Source: an uncultured Oscillospiraceae bacterium
Lineage (GTDB): Bacteria; Bacillota; Clostridia; Oscillospirales; Oscillospiraceae
Reading direction: 5' to 3'
Length of the DNA: 20,584 nucleotides
NCBI GenBank assembly: GCA_910587285.1
Contig: CAJULM010000049.1
Coordinates: 1-20,584, forward strand
Below the pieces are notes generated by a model that did not search any database, was not told where the DNA came from, and saw only the letters and a list, made by a program, of their open reading frames with translations. Position 1 is the stretch's first letter. Every line of letters begins with the position of its first letter. Position numbers and translations under genes: made by a program. This document shows positions 7,358-12,622 of this stretch, piece after piece.

Positions 7358-8326
7358 TTAGGTCTGAGTGTCGCCGTCCGGGAAATAGTCCTGGAGGAAG
7401 GTGGACACCGCCGTCCAGTACAGCGCCTCGTTGGCGCCCACCGAGGCGGCGTGGTCCGCGTCCGGCATCCACAAAAAGCTCTTGGGGCAGGTGGCGGCCT
7501 GATAGAGCTTGCCCATCATGGCGGCGGGGACAAAATCATCCTCCACGCCGTGGATGAACAGGGTGGGGGTTTTGGAGTTGGCCACCGCCTGGATGGGGGC
7601 GGCGTCCCGCAGGTCAAAGCGGGCCCGGCGCTGAGCCGTTTTGCGCAGGGCGGAGAACAGCAGCCCGGCGGGGAGGGGCAGGGCGGTGGGAAGCTCCTTG
7701 CGGATTTGGGTCAGGAGATGGTGCATCTCCGCCTCGATGGTGGTGTAGGAGCAGTCGGAAATGGCGGCCTTCACCGCTTTGGGGAGGGCCCCGCCGGTGG
7801 ACATGAGCACCGATGCAGCCCCCATGGATACGCCGTGGAGAAGGATTTCCGCCTCCGGGTCCCGGCGGATGACGTAATTGATCCAGCCCAGAATGTCCAG
7901 CCGTTCGTCATAGCCCCAGCCCACGTAGTCGCCTTCGCTCTGGCCGTGGCCGCGCTGGTCGGGCATGAGAACGTGCCAGCCCAAATCGCTGTAGTGCTTG
8001 GCGATAGCGCCCATGGACTCGTAGGTGTCGTGGTAGCCGTGCATACAGATGGCCCAGCGGTGGCTGCCGCTGTGACCGGGGACTACCGCAGCCCAGAGGA
8101 TCAGACCGTCCACGGCCTGAATGGTGGCCTCCTTGAAGCCCTCCCGCTTCCGGGCCCACTGGCGGCCCTGGGCCTGAACGGGGTTGATGTCCTCCTCCTC
8201 TGGGTCCCGAAGCTGAGGAACCATGACGCGGTTGTAGAGATAATTGCCCAGGGCGGCCCAGCCGCCGGCGGCTCCGGCCCCCGCAGCGGCCAGGCCCAGC
8301 AGGCCGAAGGTGGTTTTCTTTTTCAT
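7358..8326 (-). CDS. Membrane-anchored alpha/beta hydrolase
   Basis: This 322-residue protein starts with a basic head (MKKK) and one hydrophobic segment (about 7-28), a signal anchor, followed by an alpha/beta hydrolase domain facing outward. The oxyanion HG is in CMHGYHDTYES (95-105). The nucleophile elbow is G-V-S-M-G with S167, the acid is D263 or D264 in HGVEDDFVP, and the histidine is H292 in PDADHAAS. The arrangement resembles B. subtilis YqkD and related BAAT/FrsA-type esterases of unknown substrate. The ATG at 8326 is preceded (minus strand) by GGGAGGT; an upstream in-frame ATG at 8473 would translate through the promoter and lacks a binding site. A WalR-like box upstream hints at envelope-linked control. 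Confidence 0.87.
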   Translation of the reverse strand: MKKKTTFGLLGLAAAGAGAAGGWAALGNYLYNRVMVPQLRDPEEEDINPVQAQGRQWARKREGFKEATIQAVDGLILWAAVVPGHSGSHRWAICMHGYHDTYESMGAIAKHYSDLGWHVLMPDQRGHGQSEGDYVGWGYDERLDILGWINYVIRRDPEAEILLHGVSMGAASVLMSTGGALPKAVKAAISDCSYTTIEAEMHHLLTQIRKELPTALPLPAGLLFSALRKTAQRRARFDLRDAAPIQAVANSKTPTLFIHGVEDDFVPAAMMGKLYQAATCPKSFLWMPDADHAASVGANEALYWTAVSTFLQDYFPDGDTQT

Positions 8327-8353
8327 AATAGACCTCCCAAATTTATTTTTTCC

Positions 8354-8383
8354 AATATACTCCTTGGGCGGGGGCGCAGTCAA
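8354..8383 (-). promoter_or_regulatory. Promoter of the alpha/beta hydrolase gene
   Basis: On the minus strand TTGACT (8383-8378) and TATATT (8359-8354) are spaced by 18 bases, about 30 bases ahead of the ATG at 8326. Both hexamers match five of six consensus positions. Confidence 0.75.
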
Positions 8384-8392
8384 CGGGAAATC

Positions 8393-8409
8393 TGTAAATC
8401 CTTTGTAAA
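8393..8409 (+). promoter_or_regulatory. WalR-like direct-repeat box upstream of the hydrolase promoter
   Basis: TGTAAA-N5-TGTAAA is a full match to the published WalR/YycF consensus TGTWAH-N5-TGTWAH. It lies upstream of the hydrolase -35, on the opposite strand. A second copy lies at 12512-12528, at the identical distance from another minus-strand -35 box. Confidence 0.5.
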
Positions 8410-8436
8410 CGTTGTGTTTTAGGGGGAAGACGTGCA

Positions 8437-8465
8437 ACACCGCCGGAGGGCGGTGTCCTTTTTTT
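8437..8465 (+). terminator. Orphan plus-strand terminator
   Basis: ACACCGCC (8437-8444) pairs with GGCGGTGT (8449-8456) around GGAG, then CC and seven T residues. This is a textbook terminator on the plus strand, yet no plus-strand gene lies upstream; the nearest gene on the left is on the minus strand. It may end an unrecognised short transcript or insulate what follows. Confidence 0.75.
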
Positions 8466-8510
8466 CGGGTCATTTACAAAAAAAGCTGAAAAAAATTGGG
8501 GCGCGCTGTC

Positions 8511-8539
8511 TTGACTTTGCGGAAAAAGAATGGTAAAGT
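8511..8539 (+). promoter_or_regulatory. Orphan sigma-A promoter candidate
   Basis: TTGACT (8511-8516) and TAAAGT (8534-8539) are spaced by 17 bases. The predicted start near 8546 falls just before the LexA-like box. Nothing longer than 16 codons is open downstream before the opposing tRNA genes. Confidence 0.5.
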
Positions 8540-8550
8540 AAAAACGAAAT

Positions 8551-8564
8551 CGAACGAAAGTTCC
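8551..8564. promoter_or_regulatory. LexA/SOS-box-like operator
   Basis: CGAACGAAAGTTCC matches 13 of 14 positions of the Gram-positive SOS consensus CGAACRNRYGTTYC. It sits just downstream of the predicted start of the orphan promoter, a position where LexA would block transcription. A half-copy CGAACGAAAG recurs at 8571-8580. Confidence 0.45.
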
Positions 8565-8740
8565 AAATAACGAACGAAAGGAGCAGGAAAATGACGGTCA
8601 AGAGAGGAGGAGAAAACCGTAGCGGAATGAGCGAGCGATGATTTTGAAAAAATCGCCGCAAGCGATACATAGCTTGCAAAACGGGGCCCCCGCAAAGCCG
8701 CCCTTCAGGCTTTATGGGGAAAGGAGGGGCAAGGGAGCAT

Positions 8741-8774
8741 AATAAAAGTCTCCCACCCTTCGGGTGGGAGACTT
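8741..8774 (-). terminator. Terminator of the tRNA-Thr/tRNA-Tyr operon
   Basis: A perfect 13-bp stem (8746-8758 with 8762-8774) lies 25 bases past the tRNA-Tyr 3' end and is followed on the minus strand by TTATTAT. Confidence 0.88.
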
Positions 8775-8799
8775 GAACGGAGCGGACTTTGCTCCGACG

Positions 8800-8884
8800 T
8801 GGTGGAGGAGGATGGATTCGAACCATCGAAGGCGAAGCCAGCAGATTTACAGTCTGTCCCCTTTGGCCACTTGGGTACTCCTCC
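8800..8884 (-). tRNA. tRNA-Tyr (anticodon GTA)
   Basis: On the minus strand the 85-nt gene begins GGAGGAG and ends CTCCTCC-A-CCA, a perfect 7-bp acceptor stem with encoded CCA. The anticodon loop is ACTGTAAAT with GTA. The long variable arm (GCTGGCTTCGCC region) is the class II hallmark of bacterial tRNA-Tyr, and the T loop is GGTTCGAATCC. It is the second gene after tRNA-Thr from a shared promoter. Confidence 0.96.
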
Positions 8885-8903
8885 GTATTCAGTTGAGAGA
8901 AAG

Positions 8904-8979
8904 TGGAGCTGGTGGACGGATTCGAACCCCCGACCTGCTGATTACAAATCAGCTGCTCTACCAGCTGAGCTACACCAGC
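8904..8979 (-). tRNA. tRNA-Thr (anticodon TGT)
   Basis: This 76-nt minus-strand gene has acceptor stem GCTGGTG/CACCAGC, discriminator T and encoded CCA. The D arm is GCTCAGCTGGTAGAGC, the anticodon stem GCTGA/TCAGC with loop TTTGTAA (TGT), and the T arm GGGGGTTCGAATCCGTC. It is transcribed before tRNA-Tyr, 19 bases apart. Confidence 0.96.
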
Positions 8980-9010
8980 ATAGAAAGCTACCACGTTCAC
9001 AACGGAGCTT

Positions 9011-9039
9011 ATTATAGCAGTAGGGGGCGGCTTTGTCAA
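9011..9039 (-). promoter_or_regulatory. Consensus promoter of the tRNA operon
   Basis: On the minus strand TTGACA (9039-9034), 17 bases and TATAAT (9016-9011) are a perfect match to the sigma-A consensus, ending 31 bases before the tRNA-Thr 5' end. This fits a strongly expressed stable-RNA operon. Confidence 0.92.
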
Positions 9040-9078
9040 CAGTTTTTTGAAAAAAGAGGAGAAAAGGAGTGAGACGGG

Positions 9079-9279
9079 ACGACGGGCTGGATTTGGAACG
9101 CACAGGAGCTGCGCTGCGCCCTGTGCAGGGGGGAGCTGTACCCCGGCGACCCCTATTTTGAGCTGGAGGGCCGGGCGGTATGCGAGGACTGCCTGGGCCG
9201 CTACGCCAAGAGGTATTTTGCCCATCGGCTTCGGCGGGTTGGACAAGGAGAATGGCAGGACAATCAGGAGGAACTATGA
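9079..9279 (+). CDS. Zinc-ribbon small protein without a canonical start codon
   Basis: The frame ending at TGA 9277-9279 encodes about 66 residues with two CxxC knuckles: CALC (9115-9126) and CEDC (9181-9192), 18 residues apart. Between them lie GELYPGDPYFELEGRAV, then a basic tail, LGRYAKRYFAHRLRRV. This looks like a treble-clef or zinc-ribbon domain that binds nucleic acid or protein. The frame is closed upstream by TGA at 9070-9072 and contains no ATG, GTG or TTG before the first CxxC. GGAG at 9066-9069 points to ACG at 9079 (or 9082); ATT at 9091 is another option. The stop overlaps the next ATG (ATGA), so the genes are coupled. I do not recognise a named family. It may be a functional gene with a rare start or one whose start has decayed. 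Confidence 0.6.
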   Translation, partial: TTGWIWNAQELRCALCRGELYPGDPYFELEGRAVCEDCLGRYAKRYFAHRLRRVGQGEWQDNQEEL

Positions 9280-9536
9280 CATTGTACGAGCTATCTTTGG
9301 AGTATGAGCAGACGGCGGCCACGTTGCGCGGACGAATTATGGAGCTGGAGCAGGAGCGCCGGCAAACCGAAAACGAGCGGCTGCGCCAGCAGCTGGACAG
9401 GCGGCTGAGACCCCTTCGTTCCATGTACCGGGACACGCGGGCGGTGGTCCGCCACTTGAAAGGATATTATGAGAGACTTGAGCCGCGGCGGCCTGTCCGG
9501 TCCCGCGGTCCATGGAACCACAGGAGGAGGAGCTGA
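9276..9536 (+). CDS. Small coiled-coil protein of unknown function
   Basis: This 86-residue protein is mostly one highly charged helix (about 5-75) of coiled-coil type (TLRGRIMELEQERRQTENER, then LRQQLDRRLRPLRSMYRDT) with an arginine-rich tail. The ATG at 9276 overlaps the preceding stop by ATGA and has GGAGGAAC directly before it. It ends 2 bases before the ATG of the sigma-like gene, whose AGGAGG site lies within its last codons. Its place between a zinc ribbon and a sigma-region-4 protein suggests a partner or accessory role in transcription; that is inference only. Confidence 0.75.
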   Translation: MTLYELSLEYEQTAATLRGRIMELEQERRQTENERLRQQLDRRLRPLRSMYRDTRAVVRHLKGYYERLEPRRPVRSRGPWNHRRRS

Positions 9537-9538
9537 AT

Positions 9539-9856
9539 ATGCGGACAATTTCTTATGACAACACCTTCGGCATGGCGGATTTGGCGGTGTACGCCAATCT
9601 GATGGCGGAGGACAACCGGGAGCAGATCAACCGCCTGAAGCGCAACCTGACCCACGCGCTGCGCCAGGACGTTACCCAGAGGCAGCGGGAGTACATGATT
9701 TTGTACTATGGACAGAACATGAGCATGGAGGCCATCGCCAAACAGTGCGGGGTGAACAAGTCCACTGTGTCCCGCACCCTCAAACGGGGACGGCAGCGGC
9801 TGTACCGCTGCCTGCGCTATGGGGCGGCCAACCTGCTGGAGCAGGCGGAGAGTTGA
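9539..9856 (+). CDS. Sigma-70 region 4-like helix-turn-helix protein
   Basis: This 105-residue protein has a C-terminal helix-turn-helix like sigma-70 region 4: VTQRQREYMILYYGQNMSM, then EAIAKQCGVNKSTVSRTLKR and GRQRLYRCL. No region 2 is present, so it cannot act as a complete sigma factor. Comparable stand-alone proteins are found as phage late-gene activators (ArpU/RinA type) and in Firmicutes accessory loci. The start is ATG 9539 after AGGAGGAGGAG. An in-frame ATG at 9512 lacks a binding site and overlaps the coiled-coil gene more deeply. It is the third gene of the small cassette, and the next promoter overlaps its stop codon. Confidence 0.82.
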   Translation: MRTISYDNTFGMADLAVYANLMAEDNREQINRLKRNLTHALRQDVTQRQREYMILYYGQNMSMEAIAKQCGVNKSTVSRTLKRGRQRLYRCLRYGAANLLEQAES

Positions 9857-9881
9857 AAAACGGGGCGGGCTGTGGTATGAT
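9853..9881 (+). promoter_or_regulatory. Promoter of the HAD phosphatase gene
   Basis: TTGAAA (9853-9858) overlaps the stop of the sigma-like gene. TATGAT (9876-9881) follows at 17 bases. A GC-rich inverted repeat (GGCCGG/CCGGCC, about 9888-9908) lies in the leader. Confidence 0.75.
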
Positions 9882-9933
9882 GGGGGTGGCCGGACGCATT
9901 GGCCGGCCGAATTTGAGAAACAGAGGTCATACC

Positions 9934-10608
9934 ATGGACTATCAAGGGGTATTTTTCGATTTTGACTACACGCTGGGAGATTCCACCGCCGCCATCGCCC
10001 AGGGCTACCGTCTGGGGTTCCGGGCGCTGGGACTGGACGAGCCCACGGTGGAGCAGGTGCGCGCCACCGTAGGTATGCAGCTGAAGGACGGCTACACCCT
10101 CCTTACCGGAGACAGCGACCCGGCCCGTCAGGCGGAATTTCACCGCCTGTTTGCCAACTCCGTGGGGGTCAACGCCCAGGGGGAGGACCGGAAGCTGATG
10201 ATTGAGGGGACAAGGCTGTTGCCCGGAGCGGCGGAACTGCTCGCGGCGCTGAAGGGGGCGCGGGTGGCCACGGCCATCGTGTCCACCAAACCGGGGGACA
10301 CCATCCGGCAGATTTTTGAGCACCAGGGACGGCTGGACCTGCTGAACCTGGTAATCGGCGGGGACGAGGTGGCCGCCGCCAAGCCGGACCCGGAGGGGCT
10401 GCGCCTGGCGTTGAAACGGCTGGGGCTGCGGGCGGAGCAGGTGCTGTTCTGCGGCGACACGGTGATCGACGCCGCCACCGCCCAGGCGGGAGGGTGCGAT
10501 TTCTGCGCGGTGCTCAACGGCACTACCCCCAGGGAGGCCTTCGCGGACTACCCCCACGTGTACATTGCGGAAGAACTGAGCCAGCTTCAGCGGTTTCTGA
10601 AGCTGTGA
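9934..10608 (+). CDS. HAD-family hydrolase, phosphoglycolate phosphatase-like
   Basis: This 224-residue protein has all four HAD motifs: motif I DFDYTLGDS (nucleophile D9, acid D11), motif II threonine/serine in AIVSTKPGD, motif III lysine in AAKPDPEG, and motif IV GDTVIDAATA. A helical cap of the Gph/PGMB type (about 17-90) lies between motifs I and II. Such enzymes dephosphorylate small metabolites such as 2-phosphoglycolate; the exact substrate is not readable from sequence. Motif I has Tyr (DFDYT) where Gph usually has Gly. The ATG at 9934 follows AGAGG with 6 bases. The gene has its own promoter and a strong terminator. Confidence 0.88.
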   Translation: MDYQGVFFDFDYTLGDSTAAIAQGYRLGFRALGLDEPTVEQVRATVGMQLKDGYTLLTGDSDPARQAEFHRLFANSVGVNAQGEDRKLMIEGTRLLPGAAELLAALKGARVATAIVSTKPGDTIRQIFEHQGRLDLLNLVIGGDEVAAAKPDPEGLRLALKRLGLRAEQVLFCGDTVIDAATAQAGGCDFCAVLNGTTPREAFADYPHVYIAEELSQLQRFLKL

Positions 10609-10609
10609 C

Positions 10610-10643
10610 AAACGCCCTCCGGCGAACGGCCGGAGGGCGTTTT
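10610..10643 (+). terminator. Terminator after the HAD gene
   Basis: A perfect 14-bp stem (10610-10623 with 10629-10642, loop GAACG) is followed by TTGCTC. The complementary A-run on the left makes it usable on the minus strand for the converging gene, whose stop lies 3 bases away. Confidence 0.85.
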
Positions 10644-10645
10644 GC

Positions 10646-11281
10646 TCATGGAATGGGTTCCCCGCCGATGGCGCCCAGCATGGGGCGGGCGTAGGGCAGG
10701 TCCAGAATGGCGGCGCAGAAGGTGTGCCACTCGTCCAGCTTGTGGCTGCGGCGGGCGAAGTAGATGCTGGAGAGCACCTCGTAGTTCAGCGTGACGGTGC
10801 GCATCTGCTGGTAGCTGGAGGGGAGGAGTTGAATGAGGTCGTACCAATCGATCTTGTTCTGATCTGCGGCGTAGCGCCGGCGCACCTGCTCCAGATAGTC
10901 CACATACTGTCGGAACTGCTCCAGGGAGGCGGGGGTCATGTGGTCGGTGGAGAAGTCGGACAGCTCGATGGGCCGGGCGTGGAGCTTGTGCATGGTGGAG
11001 GTGGAGTTGGCCACCGTACCCACTTTATAGGTGTCAAACTCCTTCCACCAGTACAGCGGGGCGGTGATGTCCATGGACACCATGATCTGGCGGATGAATT
11101 TCCGGTGGTCGCTGCCCGCGGCGCACAGGCGCAGGGCAAGGGCCAGGTCGTTATCCCCCAGCACGTACTGGCCCATGCCGTCATAGGCGCTGTCCGAGCG
11201 GGCCCAGCTGTTCATGGGATTCCGGGCGCCCCGCATGGCGTTTTCCAGGTTCATCACGCTGATACGTTCCACTTGCAGCAT
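10646..11281 (-). CDS. Conserved hypothetical protein, possibly ThyX-like fold
   Basis: This 211-residue protein is unnamed. I recall similar proteins in clostridia and their phages, all with the block IMVSMDITAPLYWWKEFDTY followed by KVGTVANSTSTMHKL (residues 67-100). The order (beta strand, 'ItaPlywwkef', then a polar S-T-S-T-M-H segment) resembles the region of flavin-dependent thymidylate synthase ThyX that carries RHRxxSxNxxSxRY. The RHR triad is absent, so thymidylate synthase activity is unlikely. The ATG at 11281 follows AGGAG on the minus strand with 8 bases. It is separated from the upstream minus-strand gene by a terminator, so it should have its own promoter. Fold assignment is tentative. 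Confidence 0.6.
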   Translation of the reverse strand: MLQVERISVMNLENAMRGARNPMNSWARSDSAYDGMGQYVLGDNDLALALRLCAAGSDHRKFIRQIMVSMDITAPLYWWKEFDTYKVGTVANSTSTMHKLHARPIELSDFSTDHMTPASLEQFRQYVDYLEQVRRRYAADQNKIDWYDLIQLLPSSYQQMRTVTLNYEVLSSIYFARRSHKLDEWHTFCAAILDLPYARPMLGAIGGEPIP

Positions 11282-11294
11282 ACAATCAACTCCT

Positions 11295-11328
11295 AAAAAG
11301 AGGAGCGCCGCCCGCCTGGGCGGCGCTC
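11295..11328 (-). terminator. Terminator after the zinc-ribbon/Big2/SH3 gene
   Basis: An 11-bp perfect stem (11303-11313 with 11318-11328, loop GCCT) is followed on the minus strand by CTCTTTTT. It lies 7 bases past the stop of the gene starting at 12424. Confidence 0.87.
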
Positions 11329-11335
11329 GCAGGGT

Positions 11336-12424
11336 TTAGTTGGTGGAGATATAGTCTCCCATGATATAGCCGGTGGTGGCGACACCGCCTGCGCCGGAGA
11401 AGGAAATCTGATACCAGCCGCCGCCCGCGTCGGACAAAACGGTGATGGAGTTGCCGTTAAAGAGGGTGGCGATGGGGGGATTGGACGTGCTGGGGTCAGG
11501 GCGCACCCGCAGTCCGCCGTCGGCGTTCACGACGGTGCCCGGGCGGCCCACGGTGACATTGCCGCCGGGGGCGGTGGTGATGGTCACCGGGGGATCGGAC
11601 TGGACGGGGGGCTCGCTGGCGGCGGGCGTGGTTTTGGGCCCGGCGATGTAGACCTTGCACTCGGTCTCCAGCGTGCCCGCCCGGGCGGTGATAACCACCA
11701 GGCGCACGTTGGTGACGTCCGGGTTGGCGTGGGCCACCAGGCCGTTGTCGCTCACCGTGGCCAGGGAGGTATCGGTGGAGGTCCATGTCACCGTGCCGCT
11801 CCAGTCGGAGGGGGTGACGTTGGCGACGAGCTGGAAGGATTCCCCTGGGCGCAGGGTGAAATCCACCTTGTTCAGCGTGATGCCAGTGGGCTCGTCCTCA
11901 CCCACGCCGATGACGGGGGCGGTGGGAACGGGGTCGGTGTTATTGGGGACAGGGGCCGTGGAGACCGGCTGGGAGGCGGGCGGCAGGGGCTGGCTGGGAG
12001 GAGCGGAGGGCTGGTCCGAAACGGTGGCCGGTGGCTCCTTGGGGCCGTGGAGTTGGGGATAGATGACGGTAAACACAATGACCAGCGCGGCGATGATGAT
12101 AATCAGGGAGCACAGGAAGGTGATAAGCCGGGGCCAGTTCACCTGGAGGTCGTTGAAGGGGCCGGGGGACTTTTCCGCCAGACGCTTGCCGCCCTTGGGG
12201 CGGGCGGGGAGGTAGGCGTCCTCGGGCTCGTCGTCGAACAGGTCCTGTCCGTCGAAGACATAGCCGTCGTCCGGGTCGCTCCTGCCTCTGCTGGAGGGGG
12301 GGGCCGGACGGGGGGCGGGCGTATTCTTCGCGCCGCAGAAGGGGCATCGGCGATAGGTGGCGCTGTAGTCCTCACCGCAGACGGCGCAGTGGATTAAACT
12401 ATCGGGAGAAGGCTTAGGAGCCAT
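11336..12424 (-). CDS. Membrane protein with zinc ribbon, Big2 and SH3b domains
   Basis: This 362-residue protein has four parts. An N-terminal zinc ribbon (C13-x2-C16 and C27-x2-C30) and an acidic/proline linker come first. One membrane helix lies at about 100-121 (ITFLCSLIIIIAALVIVFTV). Outside, a Pro/Ser-rich spacer (about 130-172) leads to a bacterial Ig-like Big2 domain (about 178-262; ITLNKVDFTLRPGESFQL, VTWTSTDTSLATVSDNGLV). A C-terminal SH3b domain follows (about 295-360; GGLRVRPDPSTSN, GGWYQISFSG, TTGYIMGDYI). Big2 and SH3b modules typically bind cell wall, so an envelope-sensing or anchoring role with a cytosolic zinc ribbon is inferred. AAGGAGGT precedes the ATG by 8 bases. It is divergent from the AAA ATPase gene, and a WalR-like box lies between them. 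Confidence 0.85.
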   Translation of the reverse strand: MAPKPSPDSLIHCAVCGEDYSATYRRCPFCGAKNTPAPRPAPPSSRGRSDPDDGYVFDGQDLFDDEPEDAYLPARPKGGKRLAEKSPGPFNDLQVNWPRLITFLCSLIIIIAALVIVFTVIYPQLHGPKEPPATVSDQPSAPPSQPLPPASQPVSTAPVPNNTDPVPTAPVIGVGEDEPTGITLNKVDFTLRPGESFQLVANVTPSDWSGTVTWTSTDTSLATVSDNGLVAHANPDVTNVRLVVITARAGTLETECKVYIAGPKTTPAASEPPVQSDPPVTITTAPGGNVTVGRPGTVVNADGGLRVRPDPSTSNPPIATLFNGNSITVLSDAGGGWYQISFSGAGGVATTGYIMGDYISTN

Positions 12425-12473
12425 GGCGTGTACCTCCTTGAGCGGTGAAATCGAATCTTGTCGGATACCTTAT

Positions 12474-12502
12474 ATCTTACACGCTTTGCCCCGGTTCGTC
12501 AA
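12474..12502 (-). promoter_or_regulatory. Promoter of the Big2/SH3b gene
   Basis: On the minus strand TTGACG (12502-12497) and TAAGAT (12479-12474) are spaced by 17 bases, about 50 bases ahead of the ATG at 12424. Confidence 0.7.
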
Positions 12503-12511
12503 TATTTTTAT

Positions 12512-12528
12512 GGTAACGCTTTTGTAAA
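12512..12528 (+). promoter_or_regulatory. WalR-like box between divergent promoters
   Basis: GGTAAC-N5-TGTAAA matches 11 of 12 defined positions of TGTWAH-N5-TGTWAH. It ends 9 bases before the plus-strand -35 at 12538. Its shared 12-mer TTTGTAAACGTT (12521-12532) begins 18 bases beyond the minus-strand -35, exactly as at the hydrolase locus. Confidence 0.5.
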
Positions 12529-12537
12529 CGTTTGCCC

Positions 12538-12566
12538 TTGCAGGCCGGCCCGGTGTGTATTATAAT
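12538..12566 (+). promoter_or_regulatory. Promoter of the AAA ATPase gene
   Basis: TTGCAG (12538-12543), 17 bases, then a perfect TATAAT (12561-12566), with the ATG at 12623. Confidence 0.8.
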
Positions 12567-12622
12567 GGAGCGGACGGCGGGCGTTGTCCGCCCAACCGAT
12601 ATAGAGAAGGAGAGTGCCCGCC

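Larger units (their letters stand above)
8466..8740 (+). other. Gene-free stretch with orphan promoter and foldable sequence
   Basis: No ordinary gene is present. In order it holds a promoter (8511-8539), a LexA-like box (8551-8564), and a repeat of CGAACGAAAG at 8571-8580 leading into GGAG. A possible 16-codon reading frame follows (ATG 8591, stop 8639-8641), then two inverted repeats: GATTTT/AAAATC around GAA just after the frame, and GCAAGC/GCTTGC near 8657-8676. It could be a small RNA, a leader or an interspersed repeat; none can be proven here. Confidence 0.4.

Noticed and set aside
7451..8422. A 323-codon plus-strand frame opposite the alpha/beta hydrolase
   Set aside because: It lacks a ribosome binding site and any recognisable motif. 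The minus strand has the complete catalytic motifs, and the frame runs through the hydrolase promoter.
8571..8580. A second complete LexA box at the repeated CGAACGAAAG
   Set aside because: Only the left half is present. It continues into GAGC rather than the GTTC arm, so it is a half-site at most.
12523..12536. A CcpA catabolite-response (cre) site in TGTAAACGTTTGCC
   Set aside because: Two conserved positions at the right end fail. The same core at 8404 fits cre even less, whereas both sites fit the direct-repeat WalR pattern.
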